Counted from the stretch's first letter, positions 1-7,249 are shown. The stretch is 37,822 nucleotides of DNA from Clostridia bacterium (GCA_017451915.1 JAFTNJ010000054.1:1-37822), one strand, 5' to 3'. Notes: generated from the letters alone by a model not told the origin. Made by a program: numbers and translations.

Positions 1-33
1 CATTTCCGCCACCGCTTTTGCGGCAGCTCGAAT

Positions 34-62
34 ATTATACCACTTTCTAACGCGTTTGTCAA
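34..62 (-). promoter_or_regulatory. Sigma-A promoter, leftward, second of a tandem pair
   Basis: Read on the minus strand, TTGACA (57-62) and TATAAT (34-39) are separated by exactly 17 bp, a perfect housekeeping promoter. It points out of the left edge, so its gene is not in the window. It is nearly a copy of the promoter at 148-176, 114 bp upstream. Tandem perfect promoters with A/T-rich upstream DNA are typical of rRNA or other very highly expressed operons; that target is inference. Confidence 0.85.
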
Positions 63-147
63 GCCCTTTTTGAAAAGTTTTTTCAACTTTTTTCAGGTTT
101 TTTCATTCGCTTTCGCGGTAACCGTCCTTCTTGCGGACAGCCTGAAT

Positions 148-176
148 ATTATATCACTTTCTCTTTGGTTTGTCAA
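148..176 (-). promoter_or_regulatory. Sigma-A promoter, leftward, first of a tandem pair
   Basis: On the minus strand TTGACA (171-176), a 17-bp spacer and TATAAT (148-153) form a perfect promoter. The flanks resemble the 34-62 copy (shared GAAAGTG before and ATATTC after the -10 box). The DNA just upstream of the -35 box (177-215) is almost pure A/T runs and could act as an UP element. Confidence 0.85.
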
Positions 177-233
177 GTGTTTTTTTCAAAAAAATAGAAA
201 AAATTTGAAAATTGTTCAAACTGGTAAAAAACC

Positions 234-263
234 GCATAAATTCAGGGCCAAAATGAGATACTA
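234..263 (+). promoter_or_regulatory. Sigma-F/sigma-G-like forespore promoter for the DUF421 gene
   Basis: GCATA (234-238) fits the GYATR -35 box. After 15 bp, TGAGATACTA (254-263) matches the GGnnAnAHTR -10 pattern except at its first base; with 18-bp spacing, GATACTA differs from the sigma-G pattern CAnnMTA at one base. The predicted start near 270 leaves a short leader that still contains the GGGAG site before ATG at 288. I saw no convincing sigma-A promoter here. The consensus is from Bacillus subtilis knowledge; the assignment is inference. Confidence 0.5.
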
Positions 264-287
264 TGTTCAAAACCGCGGGAGAATGCT

Positions 288-959
288 ATGCTAACCATTC
301 TGATACGAACCCTGTTGATCTACGTTTGTCTGATCGCCATCATGCGCCTGATGGGGAAACGACAGATCGGCGAGCTGGAGGTCACCGATCTGGTCACCAC
401 CCTGCTGATCTCCGAGATCGCCTGCCTCCCCATTACCAACCGAGAGATTCCGGTGATCCACGCCGTTCTCCCCATGGTGATCCTGTTGGTGCTGGAGGTG
501 CTTTCCTCCTGGATCCTGGTGCGGTTCCCCTCCCTCCGTCCCTTGGTCTCGGCAGCCCCCACGGTGATCATTCGGGACGGAAAGCTGGATCAGCGTGCCC
601 TGCAGGAGCTCCGCATCTCCATTGAAGAGCTGATGGGAGAGATCCGCCAGCAGGGACTGACCGAGCTGGCCCAGGTGGATTGCGCCATTTTGGAGAAGAA
701 CGGAAACGTGACCGTGCTCCCCAAGGCGCAATTCACGCCCCTGACCCCGCAGCAGCTGGGGCTGGAGGCTCCCCAGGATCATTTGATGCACGTGGTATAC
801 TGCAACGGAATGTACAGCCGCTCGGGGCTTCGGCTGATCCGCAAAACCAAAGCCTGGCTGGTGGAGGAGCTGAAGCGACGAAAGCTTTCGGTTCGCTCCC
901 TGTTCTGCGTGATGGCCGACGAAACGGGAGCGCTTTACTGTATTCCAAAGGAGAAATAA
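288..959 (+). CDS. DUF421 (YetF family) membrane protein
   Basis: A 223-residue integral membrane protein of the DUF421/YetF family. Three hydrophobic segments lie in the first 80 residues (about 3-21, 33-49, 57-79), with the conserved GKRQIGELEVTDLV stretch after the first. A cytosolic alpha/beta region follows, including the family-typical segment ending PTVIIRDGKL. The molecular role is unknown; relatives occur in spore-forming Firmicutes, some in spore-associated loci. The ATG at 288 has GGGAG six bases upstream. The next gene starts 4 bp after the stop and encodes DUF4363, a frequent partner, so the two are probably co-transcribed. The upstream promoter resembles forespore promoters, which would place the product in the spore membrane (inference). 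Confidence 0.88.
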   Translation: MLTILIRTLLIYVCLIAIMRLMGKRQIGELEVTDLVTTLLISEIACLPITNREIPVIHAVLPMVILLVLEVLSSWILVRFPSLRPLVSAAPTVIIRDGKLDQRALQELRISIEELMGEIRQQGLTELAQVDCAILEKNGNVTVLPKAQFTPLTPQQLGLEAPQDHLMHVVYCNGMYSRSGLRLIRKTKAWLVEELKRRKLSVRSLFCVMADETGALYCIPKEK

Positions 960-963
960 CAAG

Positions 964-1347
964 ATGAAATCCATGGCGGTCACCCTTCTTCTCCTCGCCC
1001 TGCTACTCGTTGGAGTGATCGGAAACCACCTATATATAAATAAGGTAGGAAGTGAAATGTTCCGACGCCTGGACGCTCTCTCCGCGCCGGGAGACGCCGC
1101 CCTTGCCGAGGAGGTGCGGGAAATGACGGAGTACTGGAAAGCCCAACGGGACCGTTTGGAGATCACGGTCAACTTTTTGATGGTGGACCGGGTAGGAGAG
1201 CAGCTCTCCATCCTCTCCGCCTGCGTGGAAAGTGGGGATATCCACGGCGCGCAAACCGCTCGGGCGTTGCTGCGAGACGCGGTGGAAAACATCCTCCGCA
1301 TGGAATACCCCTCCGGCAGCGGGCGCGTAGGAGCGAGCACACAATAA
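964..1347 (+). CDS. DUF4363 family membrane-anchored protein
   Basis: A 127-residue protein with one N-terminal membrane segment (about residues 4-23) followed by a helical domain rich in Glu, Arg and Leu (about 30-115), probably outside the membrane. This architecture fits DUF4363, a family of unknown function often encoded next to DUF421 proteins. It starts 4 bp after the DUF421 stop, so the two are likely translationally coupled. The C-terminal dozen residues (Gly/Ser-rich) look disordered. No catalytic motif is visible. The family call rests on context and architecture more than on a strong motif. Confidence 0.75.
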   Translation: MKSMAVTLLLLALLLVGVIGNHLYINKVGSEMFRRLDALSAPGDAALAEEVREMTEYWKAQRDRLEITVNFLMVDRVGEQLSILSACVESGDIHGAQTARALLRDAVENILRMEYPSGSGRVGASTQ

Positions 1348-1381
1348 ACGAAAAGTTTTTTCCGTTTTTTTGAAAAACCCA

Positions 1382-1410
1382 TTGCAATTCCAAGGATTTG
1401 ATGTTACAAT
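1382..1410 (+). promoter_or_regulatory. Sigma-A promoter for the TIM-barrel gene
   Basis: TTGCAA (1382-1387), a 17-bp spacer and TACAAT (1405-1410). It lies 28 bp before the ATG at 1438; a GGAGG site (1426-1430) sits 7 bases before the start codon. Confidence 0.8.
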
Positions 1411-1437
1411 AATAAAAAAACATTCGGAGGACTTGCA

Positions 1438-2208
1438 ATGTTTCAAAAGCTTGGTTTTCAACTTTATTCGATCCGCGATCTCTTTACCGACCGCGAGTTT
1501 GCCGATCTCTGCCTTCAAAAATTAGCCGCCTACGGCTACTCCGAGATCCACAGTGCCGGGGAATACCTGCCCCCCGAGGTCATGGCTGAGCTGGCGAAAA
1601 AGAACGGCTTTACCATTATTGGTAACCACTACGCCAACAAGAAGATCCTGGCCGACCCCAAGGGTACCATGGAGTACCACCGCATTCTGGGCACCACCAA
1701 CGTGGGCTTTGGCAGTATGCCCAAGGACGCCAGAGTTGATCTGGAAGGCCTTAAGAACTTTGTTCAAAAGACCAACGAGGCGGCAAAGATCTACGCCTCC
1801 GAGGGCTTTAAGATGACCTACCACAACCATCGCTTTGAGTTCTGCCGCATCGACGGCTACAAGACCATGATGGATATTTTGGTGGAGGGCTTGGATCCCG
1901 ACTACGTATCCTTTGTTCTGGATACCTGCTGGGTATCGGCCGCCGGCGGCGATCCCGTGGATTGGATCAAAAAGCTGGCCGGAAGAATTGACATTCTCCA
2001 CCTCAAGGACATGACCCTGAGCCCCAAGGACGAAACCTACCGTCTGACCGAGGTTGGCTTTGGTAACCTCTCCTGGGCTCCCATCATTCAAGCCGCCGAG
2101 GAGACCGGTGTAAAGCACTACGTGGTGGAGCAGGACTCCAACTGGGATCAAAACCCCGTCTTTGCCCTGGGTAAGAGCGCACAGTACCTGGAGCAGTTCA
2201 AGAAATAA
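1438..2208 (+). CDS. Sugar phosphate isomerase/epimerase-like TIM barrel protein
   Basis: A 256-residue, single-domain xylose-isomerase-like TIM barrel, the usual size for this family. Visible family landmarks are the opening GFQLYSIRD strand, YHNHRFEF (about residue 130), the VLDTCWVSAAGGDPVDWI strand, DILHLKDM (about 190) and the C-terminal VVEQD strand; the Glu, Asp, His and Glu in these would bind a divalent metal. Members interconvert sugars or inositol derivatives in the cytoplasm, and the substrate cannot be read from sequence. No signal peptide. It is monocistronic: own promoter at 1382-1410 and a strong hairpin after the stop at 2227-2257. Confidence 0.88.
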   Translation: MFQKLGFQLYSIRDLFTDREFADLCLQKLAAYGYSEIHSAGEYLPPEVMAELAKKNGFTIIGNHYANKKILADPKGTMEYHRILGTTNVGFGSMPKDARVDLEGLKNFVQKTNEAAKIYASEGFKMTYHNHRFEFCRIDGYKTMMDILVEGLDPDYVSFVLDTCWVSAAGGDPVDWIKKLAGRIDILHLKDMTLSPKDETYRLTEVGFGNLSWAPIIQAAEETGVKHYVVEQDSNWDQNPVFALGKSAQYLEQFKK

Positions 2209-2226
2209 GAAAAATTCCCCAAAGCT

Positions 2227-2257
2227 TGGCGTGATACTCTATTAAGAGTATCACGCC
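2227..2257 (+). terminator. Hairpin after the TIM-barrel gene
   Basis: A perfect 14-bp stem (2227-2240 with 2245-2258 or one base shorter) closes a tiny loop 18 bp after the stop codon. Its core GATACTC...GAGTATC is shared with the rsgA terminator at 15975-16022. The downstream U-run is weak (GTTCT), so efficiency is uncertain. Confidence 0.55.
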
Positions 2258-2441
2258 AGTTCTATTCGCCTGCGGCGAGTGATATTGCTTTGCAAGTTTA
2301 GGGATATGGACGTTACCCTATACCTTTGTAATACAAAAGCAAAACCGGCGATAAAGCAAAACAATAAATAAAAATTTTGCGAACAGAATATGCAGGACAC
2401 ACTATGTCTACCACAATACCACGGCGTTTCTCGCTTTATGT

Positions 2442-2472
2442 CGTGGTATTTTAGTTACCACGGTGATATAAT
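2442..2472 (+). promoter_or_regulatory. Extended -10 promoter with operator-like dyad for the XRE gene
   Basis: TATAAT (2467-2472) is preceded by TGA, giving an extended -10 element with no good -35 box. Immediately upstream lies a perfect dyad: CGTGGTA (2442-2448), 7 bp, TACCACG (2456-2462). A further ACCACG half-site at 2418-2423 pairs with 2442-2447. The dyad covers the region where RNA polymerase binds, so it is a good candidate operator for autorepression by the encoded XRE protein (inference). ATG follows at 2496. Confidence 0.6.
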
Positions 2473-2495
2473 TGGCACGAAAGGAGGGGTTCTCA

Positions 2496-3038
2496 ATGAA
2501 TCAACAAAGAACAGGTGAATTTCTGAAGCACCTGCGCAAGGAAAAGGGGTTGACCCAAGAACAACTGGCTGAACATTTTTCTGTATCTTCCCGAACGGTA
2601 TCGAGGTGGGAAACAGGTAACAATATGCCCGACTTGGATATGCTTATTGAACTTGCAGACTTCTACAACATAGACATTCGGGAAATCATTGATGGAAAAA
2701 GGAAAAGCGAGAATATGAATAGTGAAACAAAAGAAACCCTTTTGAAGGTGGCGGAATATGCGGATGCCGAGAAACGAAAACTGAAATCGAAAATGCTGAA
2801 TTTTTCCGTAGGCACTTTTATTTTCTTAGTTATTTTTTGCCTTTCACATACAGGTATTTTTAACTTTCTCCCAATTGAGCCTAATGAGAATCTAAATGAC
2901 TTTTTGCAAGGCTTTTCGCTGGGCATTGCAATGGCGGCTTTGGGGCTAAACATCCTATATCTCGGTGGGATTCTTGATAAGGCAAGAGAAAAAAAGTTAA
3001 AAATCTTTTGTAGAACAAATAGGAGGAATACACGATGA
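2496..3038 (+). CDS. XRE-family helix-turn-helix regulator with two membrane segments
   Basis: A 180-residue protein. Residues about 6-62 form an XRE/Cro DNA-binding domain (LRKEKGLTQEQLAEHFSVSS, then TVSRWETG). A charged linker (about 70-100) leads to two hydrophobic segments, about 102-120 and 138-160, so it is probably a membrane-tethered regulator. ATG at 2496 is chosen over an upstream TTG at 2472 because AAAGGAGGGG sits just before it and the TTG overlaps the -10 box. The stop overlaps the next start (ATGA at 3035). The DNA is clearly more A/T-rich than its neighbours, suggesting acquisition by transfer. It probably senses a membrane or envelope cue and controls its own operon (inference). 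Confidence 0.85.
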   Translation: MNQQRTGEFLKHLRKEKGLTQEQLAEHFSVSSRTVSRWETGNNMPDLDMLIELADFYNIDIREIIDGKRKSENMNSETKETLLKVAEYADAEKRKLKSKMLNFSVGTFIFLVIFCLSHTGIFNFLPIEPNENLNDFLQGFSLGIAMAALGLNILYLGGILDKAREKKLKIFCRTNRRNTR

Positions 3039-3193
3039 ATTGGTGTTTGATTATAGGTGTCCTGCTGAACAGTGCGCTAATTGTGGTTAATCGTTTCATT
3101 CATAAGCTGCCCAATAAAGTGCAGTTTCCTTTGCTGATTCTCGGAATTGTGCTACTTATTATCGGTCTTGTGCAATTGGGCAATCTTCACTGA
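3035..3193 (+). CDS. 52-residue membrane protein partner of the XRE regulator
   Basis: A 52-residue ORF starting inside the XRE stop codon (ATGA overlap), with GGAGG at 3022-3026, 8 bases before the ATG. It contains two hydrophobic helices (about residues 3-19 and 31-48) joined by a short basic loop (NRFIHKLPNK). The coupled arrangement suggests a functional partner of the upstream membrane-bound regulator. I do not recognise the family. A strong terminator follows the stop at 3229-3265. Confidence 0.75.
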   Translation: MNWCLIIGVLLNSALIVVNRFIHKLPNKVQFPLLILGIVLLIIGLVQLGNLH

Positions 3194-3228
3194 TATGCCG
3201 GTTCCGGTTTATCGAATGGAATAAACAA

Positions 3229-3265
3229 CCCCGACAGATCTAAAAAATCTGTCGGGGCTTACTAT
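3229..3265 (+). terminator. Intrinsic terminator of the XRE operon
   Basis: An 11-bp perfect stem: CCCCGACAGAT (3229-3239) pairs with ATCTGTCGGGG (3247-3257), loop of 7, followed by CTTACTATTTG. It lies 35 bp after the small membrane protein stop. Confidence 0.75.
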
Positions 3266-3296
3266 TTGTTTACTGCCGAGCAGTTCTTGTTTATCC

Positions 3297-3344
3297 GTAG
3301 GGGAGACCTGTGGTCTCCCGCGGGCGAACACAGTTCGCCCCTAC
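3297..3344. repeat. Dispersed GTAGGGG hairpin repeat, left copy
   Basis: A 48-bp element bounded by GTAGGGG and CCCCTAC, with two inner hairpins: GGGAGACC/GGTCTCCC (loop TGT) and GGGCGAA/TTCGCCC (loop CACAG). It recurs at 37491-37538, where the second stem is GGGCGCA/TGCGCCC, a compensated base-pair change. The remaining bases to 3432 hold no gene that I can see. Confidence 0.8.
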
Positions 3345-3432
3345 CGTGCGTTAGGGGAGCTTTCTTGTAAGAAGAAACCGTTTTGTAATTTCTCCAATAA
3401 GAATCTCACGCTTTCCGCTTTGGGGGATCTTT

Positions 3433-4260
3433 TTATTCGTCTTCCACAAGAATGTTTTCCAGAAGATATTTGGCAACGTGCTCCTCGTTGGAGCAGATGA
3501 CCCGGTGCGCCACGTCCTTCAGCGCATCGCAAGCATTGGACACCGCCAAGGAAAGCCCGGCTTCCTTTAGCATGGAGACGTCGTTGGGGCTATCCCCCAT
3601 GGCCACCGTGGCCTCGGGAGTTACCGAGAGCATATGGCAGATGCGATGCAGAGCCTTTCCCTTGCCCGCCTGATCCGAATAGATCTCCAGATTGGCAGGA
3701 TCCGAAGAAGCGATGTGCACTCCGGGAAGGGACTGCAACCGCAGGCGCGCCTGCTCCTGCTCCTCGGCAGAGTGAAAGAAGACGCAGAAAAGCTCTACGT
3801 TCTCCAGGGCTCGGCTAAAGGTCTCCAGGTGGGAGACCTTTGTGGCGGTGGCATGGATCAGCGCGGAAAAATACTCGTTGATGCGATAATCATCAAAATC
3901 CCCGGCCTTGGCAACGTCGAGATAGGAGTTTCCCTCGTGCCGCACCGTAGCGCAAACCGCATAGTCCTCCAGGATGCGCCAGACCGCATCAACCTGGTGG
4001 GAGGAAAGCCCGGTGCAATGATGTTGGTTGGTTTGTTTATCGTAGATGACGGCACCGTCCGAATAGATGAGATAGCGCACACCGGGAAGCTCCCGCACCT
4101 CCGCGGGAATCTCCACAAAGGTCCGTCCCGTAGAGGGAACAAAGTCGATCCCGCGTCCTACGATTTCGGCAATGGCCGCCTTATTTTCGGGGGAGACCTC
4201 CATGGCATCGTTCAACAGGGTGCGGTCCAGATCACTGATAATGAGTTGATAGGGTTTCAT
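3433..4260 (-). CDS. HAD superfamily phosphatase, Cof type
   Basis: A 275-residue cytosolic hydrolase of the Cof/IIB branch of the HAD superfamily, which dephosphorylates sugar phosphates, FMN or similar metabolites via a phospho-aspartate. Motif I is DLDRTLL, with nucleophile Asp10 and acid/base Asp12. Motif II is the Ser/Thr of VPSTGR (about 42-46). The motif III Lys is in GKGKAL (about 199-204). Motif IV is GDSPND (222-227). The alpha/beta cap lies between about 85 and 190. The substrate is not predictable. It starts at ATG 4260 behind AAAGGAG and has its own consensus promoter (4293-4321). It is not obviously co-transcribed with the hydrolase upstream. Confidence 0.92.
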   Translation of the reverse strand: MKPYQLIISDLDRTLLNDAMEVSPENKAAIAEIVGRGIDFVPSTGRTFVEIPAEVRELPGVRYLIYSDGAVIYDKQTNQHHCTGLSSHQVDAVWRILEDYAVCATVRHEGNSYLDVAKAGDFDDYRINEYFSALIHATATKVSHLETFSRALENVELFCVFFHSAEEQEQARLRLQSLPGVHIASSDPANLEIYSDQAGKGKALHRICHMLSVTPEATVAMGDSPNDVSMLKEAGLSLAVSNACDALKDVAHRVICSNEEHVAKYLLENILVEDE

Positions 4261-4292
4261 ACAAACACTCCTTTGGCTTGGTTCTGTTCACT

Positions 4293-4321
4293 ATTATAGA
4301 ATACCCCAAGCCACTTGTCAA
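4293..4321 (-). promoter_or_regulatory. Perfect sigma-A promoter for the HAD gene, spanned by a dyad
   Basis: On the minus strand TTGACA (4316-4321), 17 bp, TATAAT (4293-4298). An exact 8-bp inverted repeat, CCAAGCCA at 4306-4313 and TGGCTTGG at 4274-4281, brackets the -10 box. One arm falls in the spacer, so this is a DNA-level site (possible operator) and not a transcript hairpin. Confidence 0.85.
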
Positions 4322-4439
4322 TATTGGCGTAAAAAATGAGAAAAAAACTCCCGAAACGTGAAAAACACGCAACGCAACCGCGCCGCAATCGGCACCGCGT
4401 TTTGGATGACCCGTAACGACATTGGGATACGTTTACAAT

Positions 4440-4469
4440 GCCCCCACAAATCCGCGGATTTGTGGGGGC
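4440..4469 (-). terminator. Hairpin downstream of the GH2 gene
   Basis: A perfect 14-bp stem (4440-4453 with 4456-4469, GGGGGC-capped) with a two-base loop, 29 bp past the GH2 stop. There is no strong U-run on either side, so it may be a stabilising or Rho-assisted end. The 4322-4439 stretch contains nothing else I can identify. Confidence 0.5.
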
Positions 4470-4498
4470 TCTTGGAATAGAGTGATGGAAGTAGAGAC

Positions 4499-6832
4499 TT
4501 ATTCCTCCACCGCAAAGGCCAGGCTTGCGGTCACAAGGCCCTCGGCCTCGGCGTAAACCTTGCAAAGGCCCGCGTCCTTGATCTTCACACCCACCGTGAT
4601 CCTTCCCATGTGCATCTTGCGGTCGGGAGAGAAGATGGTCTTGTGATCGCAGACACTGCTGCCCGTGGAGTAGATCTTTGCCGCGCCGCCGGACATGAAG
4701 TGCACCAGAGGCGACGCATCGGGAACCTCGTTCCCGTCGGCATCCACCGCGTAGCAGGTGACCACGGCAAGATCGCCCTTTTGCAATCCGGGATTGTCCA
4801 AACGAAGCTTCAACGCCACGGGTGCGCCCGTGGTCTTTTTGACGTCGGTGGCAACAACCGTTCCGTTCGCATCATAGGCAACCACTTTCAGCTCTCCTGC
4901 CGCAAAGGGAACCTTCCACGCGGCGTGGCCCCACTTCTCGATCTCGCGTCTTCCCAAACTGTTTCCGTTGAGGAAGAGCTCGGCGGCACCCTGATTGGTG
5001 TATGCCCAAACGTCAATCTCCTCCCCTTCTCTGCCAATGAAATTCCAATGGGGAATAACGTGGATCATGGGAGTTTCCAACCAATGGGATTGGTTCTGAT
5101 AGAAGGCATCCTTCTTTTGCAGATACAGATCGATGGCACCGCTCTGGGAGCAAAGGCGCGGCCAAACCGCCTCGCCGCGATACTCAAAGCCGGTCCATTG
5201 GTAGCCACCCATGAACCAAGGGCGGTTCATGATCGCTTTCCAGGTGTTCTCACGGCTGAGGAAAGTGGCGTTGATATCGTGATCATAGCTCTTGATAAAT
5301 CCGCGGTTTTCATCGTCGTCAAAATACCAGCCCCGTGTGGTTCCGGTTGCGGCACATTCGGAGGATACAAAGGGCTTGTGAGATGCCTTGTCGTGAATTT
5401 CGTCAATGTATTTCCAGAGGTAGTTGGTTCCCACCACGTCCACCTCGTCAAAGCAGATGGCCTTGGGATGGGTAATTGCCGTCATGATCAGGCGGCCCGA
5501 GGGATCCAGCTTGCGCACGAAGGGAACCAAGGAACGAAGAATACGCACGCCCTGCTCGGTGCAATGGTGGGGCTCCTCATTTCCAAGGGACCAGAAGATC
5601 ACACCCGGGCGGTTGCGGTCACGGCGAACCAAGGTTTCCAACTGCTGCTTGCCCTCGTCGGTCGATTCGAACCAACGGGTCTCGTTCATCACGATGAAGC
5701 CGTTCTCGTCCAGAGCGTCCATCATGGCCTCGGATTGGGGATAGTGGCTGGTGCGGTAACCGTTGGCACCCATCTCCTTGAGAAGCTGCACGCGGTAGCG
5801 TTGAATGTTATCGGGCACGTATTTGCCGGTCAGCCCACAGTTCTCGTGACAGCAAACGCCCTTGATGATGTATTTCTTCTCGTTGATAAAGAGTCCCTCG
5901 TCCTTGTCGGCGCGGATGGTGCGGAAGCCGAATTTCACAACCGTCTGATCCACTTCCTTCTTGCCCGCGTAGAGGGTGGTGCGCATTTGATACTGATAGG
6001 GATCGTCGGGAGACCAGAGACGGGGAGCGGCCACATCAAAGCTGTATTTGAGCACACGCTGATCCCGCAGATCGATCATGCCCGCCGCTTCGCTCGTGGC
6101 GATGACGTTGCCCTCGGCGTCCAGAATCTCGCCAAGAATGCGAACACTCTTTCTCGTTTGGGTATCGTTGCGCAGGGTGGCCTCGGTAGCCACCGTCCAT
6201 GCGTTGCCCTCGCCCTTTTGAGGGTTTGCAAAAACGCCCCAGAGGTCGATGGAGACCTTTTCGGTCTTGATGAGCCATACGTTGCGGTAGATGCCCGCGC
6301 CCTCGTACCACCAGCCCTCGTGCTCGTCGGTGTTGACGTAGACCGAGAGAACGTTGTCGGTCTCGCCGTAGTTGGCCATATCGGTAAGATCCACCTCAAA
6401 GGGGGTGTAGCCGCAGAAGTTGTGCTTGAGGAGACAGCCGTTGAGCATGACCGTGGCGTGGGTGGCAACACCGTCAAAGAGCAGGGTCACGCGCTTGTTG
6501 CGATCGGCCTCCTCCAGCTTGAAGCGTTTGATATACCAGGCGTTTTCGTATTTGCAAAAGCCCAGCGCTTGATTGTAACGCTCGTCGGGCTCATCCCCTG
6601 CCATATAATCGTGGGGAAGCTCGACCTTTTCCCAATGCTCGGATTTGAATTCCGCCTTTGCGCCCTTGAGCACACTCACACCGGGGATCATATAATTCTG
6701 GCAAGCGGGCCCCATCAAATACCGCTCGGTCTTGGCACTTCGGTAGGCCATGGCCTTGAGACGGGGATATTCCTGCTTGATGTCACCCCTGTGAAAATTC
6801 CAGTTGTCATTGAAAAGTATTTTTTCTCTCAT
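4499..6832 (-). CDS. Glycoside hydrolase family 2 (beta-galactosidase-like)
   Basis: A 777-residue GH2 enzyme cleaving terminal beta-linked sugars. Domains in order: jelly-roll sugar-binding domain (about 1-190; ELPHDYM, YEGAGIYRNVWL), immunoglobulin-like domain (about 195-305), TIM barrel (about 306-610) and C-terminal beta-sandwich domains. The acid/base is Glu419 in SLGNEE and the nucleophile is Glu492 in VSSECA. No signal peptide, so it acts in the cytoplasm on imported oligosaccharides. The ATG at 6832 has GGAGG 8 bases upstream; an upstream in-frame ATG would add 51 non-homologous residues. Beta-galactosidase is the likeliest activity; beta-mannosidase or beta-glucuronidase cannot be excluded. 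No transporter is adjacent. Confidence 0.9.
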   Translation of the reverse strand: MREKILFNDNWNFHRGDIKQEYPRLKAMAYRSAKTERYLMGPACQNYMIPGVSVLKGAKAEFKSEHWEKVELPHDYMAGDEPDERYNQALGFCKYENAWYIKRFKLEEADRNKRVTLLFDGVATHATVMLNGCLLKHNFCGYTPFEVDLTDMANYGETDNVLSVYVNTDEHEGWWYEGAGIYRNVWLIKTEKVSIDLWGVFANPQKGEGNAWTVATEATLRNDTQTRKSVRILGEILDAEGNVIATSEAAGMIDLRDQRVLKYSFDVAAPRLWSPDDPYQYQMRTTLYAGKKEVDQTVVKFGFRTIRADKDEGLFINEKKYIIKGVCCHENCGLTGKYVPDNIQRYRVQLLKEMGANGYRTSHYPQSEAMMDALDENGFIVMNETRWFESTDEGKQQLETLVRRDRNRPGVIFWSLGNEEPHHCTEQGVRILRSLVPFVRKLDPSGRLIMTAITHPKAICFDEVDVVGTNYLWKYIDEIHDKASHKPFVSSECAATGTTRGWYFDDDENRGFIKSYDHDINATFLSRENTWKAIMNRPWFMGGYQWTGFEYRGEAVWPRLCSQSGAIDLYLQKKDAFYQNQSHWLETPMIHVIPHWNFIGREGEEIDVWAYTNQGAAELFLNGNSLGRREIEKWGHAAWKVPFAAGELKVVAYDANGTVVATDVKKTTGAPVALKLRLDNPGLQKGDLAVVTCYAVDADGNEVPDASPLVHFMSGGAAKIYSTGSSVCDHKTIFSPDRKMHMGRITVGVKIKDAGLCKVYAEAEGLVTASLAFAVEE

Positions 6833-6885
6833 TGGTGTTTCCTCCATTATGATGAAAATCTGAAAGATTGATTGAATTTGATTTA

Positions 6886-7010
6886 TCGTGTCATCCTGAG
6901 CGGAGGAAGGCGTGTAACGCCGCCCGAAGTCGAACTTTTGCGCAATGGCAGGCAGAGCCGAATGGAGCAAAAGCGCGAGACGCATGCGTCGAAGCGGGAT
7001 CTACGAAGGG
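6886..7010 (+). repeat. Dispersed TGTCATCCTGAGCGG repeat, forward copy
   Basis: A forward copy of the repeat also present inverted at 7070-7172 and twice at the right edge. It begins TCGTGTCATCCTGAGCGGAG; the variable stem is GGCGT/ACGCC (loop GTA), followed by GAAGTCGAAC. The rest diverges and includes a perfect palindrome GACGCATGCGTC (6979-6990). The 6833-7249 interval between genes holds only this and the inverted copy. Confidence 0.8.
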
Positions 7011-7069
7011 ATTCCAATAGCTTTCCACCATAAACTTACATCCTCATAAGAAAAGGGATAGCAAGAGTC

Positions 7070-7172
7070 GTTACGAGATCCCGTCATTGCTACGCAATGC
7101 CGCCCTCCCTATGGTCGGGTTCGACTTCGAAAAACATCCCCCGGATGTTTTTCTCCGCTCAGGATGACACGA
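7070..7172 (-). repeat. Dispersed TGTCATCCTGAGCGG repeat, inverted copy
   Basis: The reverse-complement copy of the 6886 element, so the pair forms a large inverted repeat upstream of the GH2 gene. Its variable stem 1 is AAAAACATCC/GGATGTTTTT and stem 2 is CATTGC/GCAATG. Between them is the conserved GACCATAGGGAGGGC block shared with 37621-37637. Confidence 0.85.
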
Positions 7173-7249
7173 AAGAGACCAAAATAGAGTTTTAGTTGTT
7201 ACAAAGTATTACAAACAATGTGGGCACGCCGTTTGTAAGGTAAAAATCG

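Noticed and set aside
70-294. Short hydrophobic frame at the left edge
   Set aside because: It lies across the tandem promoters in A/T-run DNA and lacks a ribosome site.
4610-6871. A 753-codon plus-strand frame opposite the GH2 gene
   Set aside because: GH2 motifs and catalytic residues are intact on the minus strand; the antisense frame has no family features.
6886-7172. Insertion sequence or MITE with a transposase
   Set aside because: An inverted pair of repeats is present but there is no transposase frame and no clear target-site duplication.
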